This document shows positions 13,417 through 13,631 of a stretch of DNA of 13,631 nt, one piece after another; within the stretch, counting starts at the first letter, position 1; each line of letters opens with the position of its first letter. Below the pieces are notes generated by a model, which worked only from the letters and a program-made list of their open reading frames with translations, did not search any database and was not told the origin of the DNA. Source of the DNA: Nitrososphaeraceae archaeon (lineage in GTDB: Archaea; Thermoproteota; Nitrososphaeria; Nitrososphaerales; Nitrososphaeraceae); NCBI GenBank assembly GCA_025449515.1, contig JANWJI010000037.1:1-13631 (forward strand). Reading direction: 5' to 3'. The position numbers and the translations under genes are program-made.

Positions 13417-13631
13417 CTACTCTGATTTATATCCCTTTTTGGTTAATTCGGCTTGAAGAGCCAAAGCATTAGCTGTGCATTTGGCTAACGACTGTCCAAT
13501 AGTACTATCAGTTAAATACCCAGACTCCACGGCCAATGCTATAGAATTTTGCTGCGCTCTCATTAACAATGATTCGATATTTTCAGGAGTAACATAACCA
13601 GTCTCTGCCGCTAAAGCAAAAGACTCACTTA
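13417..13631 (-). CDS. Partial protein with 26-residue repeats (3' end)
   Basis: The minus strand stays open from the window edge to a TAG at 13417-13419, giving the last 71 codons of a gene that begins outside. The visible chain contains a 26-residue repeat: ALAAETGYVTPENIESLLMR... then ALAVESGYLTDSTIGQSLAK..., then a degenerate third start (ALQAELTKKGY). Each unit keeps A-L-A-x-E-S/T-G-Y-V/L-T and a following helix. This suggests a helical-repeat protein, soluble and without membrane segments in the visible part. I do not recognise the family. It converges on aL12, 41 nt away. Coding character is good: the repeat pattern persists at protein level although the DNA differs. Confidence 0.7.
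   Translation of the reverse strand, partial: SESFALAAETGYVTPENIESLLMRAQQNSIALAVESGYLTDSTIGQSLAKCTANALALQAELTKKGYKSE

Overview
This window looks like a piece of chromosome from an ammonia-oxidiser-type archaeon (Nitrososphaerota, formerly Thaumarchaeota). The archaeal assignment rests on a PurP-type formate-dependent purine enzyme, a Sec61-gamma-like SecE, an archaeal P1/aL12 ribosomal stalk protein with the GLSALFG tail, a tRNA-Gln interrupted by bulge-helix-bulge introns, and TATA-like boxes about 27-35 nt before many start codons (leaderless or short-leader mRNAs). The narrower assignment is inference: it comes from the combination of ATP-dependent PEPCK, FolE plus QueC and the EESIFFG-type CPBP protease. 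The DNA is AT-rich by eye. No transposon, CRISPR array, phage module or rRNA was seen.

Layout. 1-2667: a regulated leader with a possible 15-codon upstream ORF, then aspartate kinase and branched-chain aminotransferase, joined by a 4-nt ATGA overlap. 2765-3418: a CPBP/CAAX-type membrane protease. 3419-4429: a largely empty stretch, a small basic winged-helix-like protein, and an intron-rich tRNA-Gln(CUG) whose 3' end is 5 nt from the stop of the convergent pckA. 4435-6036: ATP-dependent PEP carboxykinase, divergent from a small zinc-ribbon protein with an acidic tail (6336-6608). 6850-9141, minus strand: a six-helix membrane protein, QueC and GTP cyclohydrolase I (FolE). 9453-9836: an all-alpha MazG/dUTPase-like nucleotide pyrophosphatase. 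10070-11101: PurP. 11102-11617: an AT-rich stretch without a convincing gene. 11618-12351: SecE and an Lrp/AsnC regulator, minus strand. 12522-13375: a conserved-looking protein of unknown function and aL12. 13417 to the end: the 3' part of a protein built of 26-residue repeats, minus strand.

How the genes fit together. Aspartate kinase and the aminotransferase stand at the start and end of the aspartate-to-threonine-to-isoleucine route, which makes a shared, amino-acid-sensitive leader plausible. FolE and QueC are the first and a late step of preQ0 synthesis for archaeosine in tRNA; the middle steps (QueD, QueE) are not here. PurP, the pyrophosphatase and PEPCK are separate housekeeping functions (IMP synthesis, nucleotide-pool cleaning, gluconeogenesis). 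SecE and aL12 are core secretion and translation proteins, here separated from the genes that often accompany them in archaea.

The best candidates for something undescribed are the tRNA-Gln gene with probably three introns, the aspartate kinase leader with a leaderless mini-ORF flanked by GAAATAT repeats, an aspartate kinase lacking the usual DVDG segment, the unknown gene before aL12, and the 26-residue repeat protein. I found no clear multi-gene novel system.
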